From contig NC_092872.1 of the NCBI RefSeq assembly GCF_028372415.1, positions 93,168,575 through 93,232,574 on the forward strand: a stretch of 64,000 nucleotides of DNA, in the 5' to 3' direction. Below are positions 57,538 through 64,000 of the stretch, one piece after another. Position 1 is the first letter of the stretch. Every line of letters starts with the position of its first letter. Both the position numbers and the translations under genes were made by a program. The notes under the pieces were generated by a model. It saw only the letters and a list, made by a program, of their open reading frames with translations, did no database searches and was not told where the DNA came from. The stretch comes from Notamacropus eugenii. Lineage: Eukaryota > Chordata > Mammalia > Diprotodontia > Macropodidae.

Positions 57538-57666
57538 CCTTTAGAAAGAGATTCCTCCTCTTTTTTTTCCTATTCCTGTATAGTGGGAATGAGACGGGAA
57601 AACAATCTGGGTCAATCATATTATGACAAAAATTTGCTTTTAATAAATCTGGGCTTCTCTCTGTTC
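57538..57666 (+). repeat. 130-bp direct repeat, copy B
   Basis: Same direction and same AATAAA-containing 3' part as copy A at 55734-55866. Similarity begins at 'cctttagaaagagattcctc' and ends at 'ctgggcttct' in both, with unrelated flanks. Confidence 0.8.
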
Positions 57667-57779
57667 TAAGTTAAGATTCGGAAAATGTCAAAGTCTCAAC
57701 TATCCTATTAACTTCCCTTTGGGGGTCTTAGCTCTCAAGATTTTGCTGTTGTGGTAGTGTTTCTTCATGGACTAGAGTA

Positions 57780-57935
57780 GTCTGGCAGGATGATAGTACA
57801 TACAATGGAATTTGCACCATATCAGAGTGAACTTGGGTGGGTCATCTCATGTCTCAATTTTCTTATTTGCAAAATAAGAGAGTGGCATTACTAGGCATTA
57901 ACCTGTTGAGATCTAATTCTATGATCTTTAATTTA
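57780..57935 (+). repeat. MIR fragment
   Basis: 'gtctcaattttcttatttgc' and 'gagatctaattctatgatct' are in MIR order. Confidence 0.65.
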
Positions 57936-58264
57936 TTGCCTTTTTTCCCTTGAGCTTTATTTCCTCTTTTGAGTCTCCCAAGCCTGATCTTACCACAGGG
58001 CATGCCTGACTTCTTCTTTAAGTTTCTACTTCTCCCTGTGTCTGGCACCATCCTTTGTCCTCTCTTAAGACTTGTCTTAGTTTGGGGCTTTTTTACCATG
58101 ACTTGCTTAAACCTGGCTCTGCGATCTAGCTTGTCTTATCTCAGGGCATGTTAGCTTGAGGTTAGGCCTATTTCAAAGTAATCTTTTATAGTAAAGGCTA
58201 GATAAAGGATGGATAAAAGGCTGCGAAATCTTGGGAGACTTAAGAACAAAAACTGCTGAACAGG

Positions 58265-58420
58265 GACCCTCATTTCCTTTGGATTTGGCATCAAAAACCT
58301 GGACTCAAATGACAGCTAAAGCATTTAAAAGCTTCTCAGTTTCTTTTTGAATAAGATTCCATATAATAATTTTCACCTTCATAGGATTACTTTGAGGAAA
58401 GTACTTGTAAGATGTAAATC
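58265..58420 (+). repeat. MIR fragment, diverged
   Basis: 'gcttctcagtttctttttga' and 'ttcataggattactttgagg' correspond to the MIR centre and 3' part. Confidence 0.6.
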
Positions 58421-58429
58421 AGATTGATT

Positions 58430-59915
58430 GATCATTTCTTGCAATGAGTACCTCTTCCTGTACCCCTCAAACACACTAGTATTGAGGCCTGAGTTAGTTT
58501 TCATTCCAGACAGGCCCTGTCAGGACAGCAGCTATTTTTTGGCCTTTAAATTGGGAGATAGTCCAGAACATATTTCTCAGTGCCCAAAGTACCTGATTCA
58601 TTCTTGGAACTCACCAGCTCTCCAGGACATCAAGTAAGGAAGAAAATAGCCAAGGCCATTTAACTCATCATGGTTCATCTCTTCACAGAAGCTCAGGCAA
58701 GTCTGATATGGAAATGGATAGAAATGGCATATCTAAATGATAATGCTCCCCCACAAGGGAAGAGGGCACTGTCCGGACTCAGAAAAAGCTCTGTATGACA
58801 AATTATATGGGGGTGGTAGAGGTCTGCTGAAAGAAGGTTTAGGTTAGTTAGGGGAAGGATTGGGGAGGAAGAGGTATTGGAGTGGGAAGGAGAGAATCAA
58901 GACTTCCTTGAAATTATCAAAGAAAACTCTCCTTTGACTGAATTAGATGTGTAAGCCAAAGTTGAATAGCAAATGGTGCTTTTATTGTTTCTAGTTGGAA
59001 AAAAAAAACTGCCTAAACGTTTATTTGAGGCATTAAAGTTGTTTTCACCTCTGAAAAAAACATCAGGTCTTAACCAAAGTGACTTTTTAACAAAGGGGGA
59101 ATTTGTAAGCAAATCCTTGGGTCAGACTACAGGAAAAACGAAGAGATTATGGAAGAAAACTGTAAAAGGGGAAAAAAAAAACCCTAGCAAATAAGAACAG
59201 AGAACATTGTTGATTGTTAATAACTAACGAACATTTCCTCAAAATACCACCTCTGAAATTATATGCACTACATTCACTTCTTGTTTAGAGTTTTAGTTTG
59301 GAAACATAAGAAGCCAGGCATATGTTTTTAGCTCACATGGTCTAAGGAATAGGATTATAATAATCTATAGAATGCTGGAAGTAATGAAGAAATGATAGGT
59401 AGTAATACAACCCACTTTCATCAGATTAGTCAGTTCTATTTTAGATCTCATTAGTGTCTCAATAAAAGAAGTAGGTGTGAGATATGCCAGTGGAGTTCAC
59501 CTGCCAAGCCTTCTCCTCAGAGATGGAGAATAGGGCTTGCAAATTTGGTTGGATGAGGTTCATTGTCAGAGTCAAGGATATTGGACTAAGATATGGTGCC
59601 ACTTGGAAAGGATAAGTGGGAAGTAAGTGGTAAACCAAGCCCTTGATGGAGAATTGACTTTGAAGGGAGGGAAGAAGAGTTTCCCTTTTTGTCTGTCTCC
59701 ACTTCCCAACTAATTGTGTTGTTGGAGAAAGTGGGACACAGCACATCCAGCCCAGAGCAGAGAGAGACACATACTGTGGGTGAACAGGTTTTCTATAAAA
59801 GGAGAGTGGCTATGCCTTTGTTTTTCCACTTCCTGTCTGGAAGGTGATAGACTTTTGGGCTAATGGTCCAAGGGAGCCAAAACCTTACTCTCATCCTTCA
59901 GACATGAGTACATGA

Positions 59916-59966
<51 letters not shown>

Positions 59967-60340
59967 CATTCCTTCTTGATCTTAGGCAGATTTTCTGAGA
60001 CAGAAGTACCCAAAGTTCTGGAGATCTGGAGGTCCTTTTAGAGCTACCATTGGCAACTGGAGGCCGTCAGAGCAATAGAGGTCCATCACCGAAGAAGTAC
60101 CTGCAAATAGGTGTGAAAGGACAGTCTCCTGAATGCAGCAACAATTTATGGGAGTGAGGCTTCTCATAACAGAGAGAAATGAAGGCTGTGCCCTTACAGG
60201 AGGCACCAACTGAAGATAACAGACAGCTACACCTTAAGGACTTGTAAGGAGGATTTTACAAAAGAAAAATTCAGGACTTCTAGTAACGAGGAACTATGGG
60301 ATAGCCCTTTGCTACTTGAGTATTCTACTTGTTTTCAGTT
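58430..60340. other. unassigned non-coding sequence with one GT microsatellite
   Basis: About 1.9 kb in which I recognise only the GT tract at 59918-59964. Open frames up to 103 codons (59459-59770, minus) have no motif. Confidence 0.4.
59918..59964. repeat. (GT)n microsatellite
   Basis: About 23 uninterrupted GT units. A pure tract of this length is likely polymorphic. Confidence 0.97.
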
Positions 60341-60344
60341 AGGT

Positions 60345-60600
60345 AATCAATCAATAAGCGTTTATTAGGTGCCTACTATGTGCCAGGAACTATGCTAAAT
60401 GCTGAGGATACAAAAAGAGACAAAAGATAGTCCCTGACCTCAAGGAGCTTACCATCTAATGGGGAAAACAAGCCAACAAATACATGCAAACAAGCTGTGT
60501 ACATAATAAATAGAAAATAATTAAGAGAGGGAAGACTCTAGAAATAAAAGAATTGGGAAGACTTCCTCTGGAGGATGCTATGTTAGTATTCCTCACTCCC
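60345..60600 (-). repeat. L2 LINE 3' end
   Basis: 'gtgcctactatgtgccagga', 'ctgacctcaaggagcttacc' and 'ggaagacttcctctggagga' are reversed L2. Confidence 0.8.
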
Positions 60601-60604
60601 ACTG

Positions 60605-61065
60605 TACTCTCCCTGTGTGTTTACAGGCACCTCCAGTTTAAGTGAAATATTCTGTCCCCACTGTTCTTACTAGATCTCTTTAGTAACTTATTTTTGAAAG
60701 CTTAAAAAAAGAGTAGGTATAGCTAGAACAGAGTGACTATATGCAACAAGAGGAGAACCAATCAGGGGAGGTGGCCAGGAGAAGTCAGGAAATTAATCTG
60801 GCAAAGGAAAATGGAAGAAAAATGTGGTTATACTTTAGCAAGTAAATATAACTGCAGTGAAGTTCCGAGACAGGAGGAAAACGAAGAAACACATTTTAAA
60901 AGCAAGTCCTCTGAGTCAAGCTAGAGGAAATAATGATACAGTCATGACAGAACATGGGAAGGGTGGGGAATAATCCATCATAAGTTATAACTTTGAGCAA
61001 AACCATCTTGGAGTCTTTTCAAAAAATTAATTGGATCTGTGATTTTTATGAGTGTGTGGCACTAC
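60605..61065. other. unassigned non-coding sequence
   Basis: Nothing recognised. Confidence 0.4.
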
Positions 61066-61069
61066 CAGT

Positions 61070-61160
61070 GAGGAAGCTCCCATTACTAAGAGAGTGACCT
61101 GCCTAGGGTCACACAGCCTGATCTCTATCCATAATGCAGTGGTTAGTGAGTAATAAGGAA
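61070..61160 (-). repeat. MIR fragment
   Basis: 'gtgacctgcctagggtcaca' is reversed MIR. Confidence 0.7.
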
Positions 61161-61414
61161 GGGAGCACGTCCTATTAGGGACAAATAATTTTAATGACAG
61201 ATATACCTGGTGAAGGATTGTAAGACAAAATCGAGGTCTGTTTTCCTAAGCTTCCTGATGCAGTATTTATTTATTAATCTAATCCTTCCCACTCTCCTTT
61301 CCTAGACAGTCCAGAGTTTCATGACTATTTTCTGGTTGGGAGATCATAGACTATAACGAATACTAATGAAATCTATTTCAACCCCCCTTACGCTATTTCA
61401 TTTTCATTTTTAAG

Positions 61415-61975
61415 AATACTTTTTTATTGATGGCATTTTTATTTTCTGGTCAGTGCTGTATATATCCCACCCCCACACTTTTTACCAGAATTTGAACCCT
61501 GTCTTGTGACAAAGAAAAACAATTAATCAAAAAATAAAGAATACAGGAATTGCATTTAAAATGCACGCAGCATTCTGCTCCCACAGTCACCTTACTCGTT
61601 GCTTAGAAGAGGAGTATAGCAATACTGTAATATTTTCATATTCTCTGTAATACTCATCCTTGAGGGCAGGTGTGATTTTGTCATTGTATCCCTAGCATCT
61701 AGCATCCTGCCTGCCACAGGCTAGGAGGTTCATGGAAAAGTTTAATTATCTGTTCTCCTGAACCACTTTTGAGTTTAACAATCCCTCCTACTTTTCTTTC
61801 TTTTTGGTATTCTTGTCATTTGCATTATCGTAGGCATTTCACCTATGGTTCTGGTTTTGCTGATTTTACTGCATCAGTTCACATAAATATTCTAATGCTT
61901 TTCTGATTTGCTCATTTCTTAATGTTTTATAATATTTCATTCCATTTATCCTCAGTTTGTTCAGCCATACAACCA
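61415..61975 (-). repeat. older L1 LINE 3' end containing an L2-like patch
   Basis: 'acttttttattgatggcatt' and 'gacaaagaaaaacaattaat' are the L1 3'UTR, and 'tcagttcacataaatattct' and 'gtttgttcagccatacaacc' are the ORF2 end. Between them 61655-61745 has the L2-like 'catccttgagggcaggtgtg' and 'catctagcatcctgcctgcc'. Confidence 0.65.
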
Positions 61976-61984
61976 CCTCATTTT

Positions 61985-62112
61985 TCTAGATGAAGATACT
62001 GGATCCCCTTGCATAATGAAGTGACTTGCTCAAGTTTATACAGGCAGTAAGTAGCTAAGGTGATTGAAAATCCAGGTCCTCCAACTCCAGATTCAGGGCT
62101 CTTTCCATTAGA
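61985..62112 (-). repeat. MIR fragment
   Basis: 'gaagtgacttgctcaagttt' and 'aatccaggtcctccaactcc' are reversed MIR. Confidence 0.75.
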
Positions 62113-62289
62113 ACTGGAGCTCTGGAAGTATCTGTATGGTACTTCAAATGGCATTCCCACATATTAGGAGGTGCTGCTTTGAAGGAGGGCTTGGGAAAGG
62201 ACCTCTCATTGCCAAGCTTTTGGTAACAAAATAAGACCCTATTATTACCCTCCAAATGAGTGACATTTCCTTAACCTCGAAGAGGACAA

Positions 62290-62465
62290 AGGGCCTGAGT
62301 GGTATTCCTGGAAATCAGGAAACCCAAGTCTAATTGGCCATATAAGACACAGATAAGATGAGATGAGTCACATTACTTCTATGGGTCTGGATTTTTTTTT
62401 TTCTTTTGTGAAATGAAAGAGTTGTATTAAATGATTCTTAATTCCTTCCAACATTCTAGAATTTA
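62290..62465 (+). repeat. MIR fragment
   Basis: 'ggaaatcaggaaacccaagt' and 'taattccttccaacattcta' are the MIR ends. The middle contains a T-rich insertion. Confidence 0.7.
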
Positions 62466-62469
62466 TTGT

Positions 62470-63695
62470 CAGACTGGCATGTGGCAAAGCTGTGAATTTG
62501 ATGAAGTTTGCCTTTGTTTTGCCACTCTACTCTCTCAGAGCCTCCTTCCTTCCATCTCTTCCTTCTATCTCTCCTTTCTTCCCTGTATTTGTTTTCTTGA
62601 ATCCCAATTCTTATGTATTACTTAACAAAGCTTAAGACTTTATCCCTCCTAGAGGGCAAAGGTCTTCTAGAGTGAAAGGAATGAATTTCTAGCAGTGAAA
62701 TTTAAGGTACCATGGTAGATTGTTGAAGGATATATTATGGGTGGGGTTGTCTTTCCCAGGATCATTCAAATTATATCTCATAGTCCTACCTTGCCTAATT
62801 CATATGACCTTGTTGAAGGAAAGTTCCTTAGTCTTCATTTCATTCTACATTTACAGATAGTCTACAAGGCACCCACTGTTTCAAACATTCATCATATTTC
62901 TCTCTCTTAATTTTATCACTTTTTAAAAATTTATAAGCAGTTTAAATTATTAGCACTTGTCTAAACAATACCACCTCTCTCACATCCCCCAAGAAAGGTT
63001 TTCAGGATGACTTCCAAATTATGTCACCTTCTAAAGCACTGCCTCTGAAGTCTCAGCTGCATTGTGGGCATCACTTCGAGAGCATTTGAATAATTCATAC
63101 CCACCTATAGCAACAACGCATTTATAAAAGTGCAAATTGAAAAGTAAATCAGAAGCTGCATTAAATACGAAAAGCTTTCAAGAGAGGTGTAGAGAGGCAG
63201 AGAGGGCTTCATTTAAGTGGGGGATGTGGCAAGGATAGAATCTTAGGTAGTTCAGGAAGACATAGAATCCCCAGGGCTATCTTCTCCACAGAATTAAGCA
63301 GGGTATCTAAAGAGGCATTTTTAGTCATTCAAAAGTCCTAAAAGTCTTGTGGCCTTGGAGAGTTGAATGAGATGCTCTAATGGTCTCATATAAGCTTAGA
63401 AAGAAATGAGGGCCCAGAACAGGGAGAGCTTATTCATTTTCATTCAGGCCTAAGTACATTCATCAGTCTCTTTGGAAAAAAAATGTACTGATATGAGTCA
63501 TTTGGGAGCATCCTAAACTTTCACATTTTCTGTCACAGAGGGATCTAATCTGCAGTAAATTTGGTCCCCTAGGAGTTTGTATGTGTTAGAGAAGCTATGC
63601 TCTAGCCATAAATTTAGCCTGTAACAAGAAAATTAACCATTTGAGGCTTCTGTTGCAGAATATGCCTAACAATCAACTGAAGGAGTCATAGGATT
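62470..63695. other. unassigned non-coding sequence
   Basis: About 1.2 kb with no clear repeat, RNA or gene. Confidence 0.4.
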
Positions 63696-63699
63696 ATTT

Positions 63700-63905
63700 T
63701 TCTAGAACTAGAAATAATCTCAAAGGTCATTCAGTCCAAGTCTCTTATTTTAAAGATGAGAAAACTCTAGCCGGGAGACAGATATTAAGTGATTTGCCCA
63801 TAGTCTCACAGAAAGTTAATAGAAGAACCCAGTTTTAAGCTTAGGTCCTCTAACCCTAAGTTTGACAGGATAGTTGTGTCCTTCCCACTGCACCATACTG
63901 TCTCT
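63700..63905 (-). repeat. MIR, nearly full length
   Basis: 'aggtcattcagtccaagtct', 'gtgatttgcccatagtctca' and 'cttcccactgcaccatactg' run in reversed MIR order. Confidence 0.8.
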
Positions 63906-64000
63906 CTTGATATCTTCTTACCCTTCTTCATTGAAGGAGGATCATACCTGGTCTAGTAGCCCAGTTACCCCACATTTCACTTCACATACACTCTAGTTTC

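Noticed and set aside
1-64000. CRISPR arrays, bacterial operons, toxin or phage systems
   Set aside because: No regularly spaced repeats, no dense coding and no bacterial signals; the sequence is vertebrate nuclear DNA.

Overview
The window is non-coding, repeat-dense nuclear DNA of a mammal, almost certainly a marsupial. The evidence is the repeat content read directly from the sequence: tRNA-headed SINEs with an RTE-like 3' tail, a second tRNA-headed SINE family about 315 bp long, L1 3' ends of the marsupial type, HAL1 half-LINEs, and a deep background of L2, L3/CR1, MIR/core-SINE and hAT-like MITE fragments. No Alu, B1/B2 or carnivore-type SINEs are visible. I cannot name the species.

No intact host gene was found. 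The only host-derived coding sequence is a processed HSP90AB1 pseudogene at 54607-55398. It has one in-frame stop and ends inside the charged linker. The other long open frames are LINE remnants or translations of simple repeats. The window therefore looks like intergenic or deep intronic sequence.

Layout: 1-9 kb has an RTE fragment, L2 3' ends, a large CT microsatellite and two minus-strand L1 3' ends. 9-10.5 kb holds a CpG-rich solo LTR (9501-10101) that split an old MIR. 11-30 kb is a mosaic of SINEs, L2, MIR, L3/CR1, hAT-like MITEs and two more LTR-like segments. 30.6-39.8 kb is the most structured part. A minus-strand HAL1 (31298-33924) is nested in an older HAL1/L1, and a plus-strand HAL1 (35824-38543) is nested in an older L1 ORF2. 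Both have recognisable target-site duplications, and together they form a 2.6-kb inverted repeat. 40-54 kb has MIR, L2, an L1 3' end, a second well-bounded solo LTR (48628-49179) inserted in a MIR, and a third LTR-like segment. 54-58 kb has the HSP90 retrocopy and a 130-bp direct repeat 1.8 kb apart. 58-64 kb is mostly unassigned sequence with scattered MIR, L2 and L1.

I found no credible new gene system. The points most worth a second look are the nested and inverted HAL1 elements, the apparent internal-priming end of the HSP90 retrocopy, the direct repeat beside it, and the two precisely bounded solo LTRs. Family names come from recalled consensus sequences and protein motifs; none was checked by database search.
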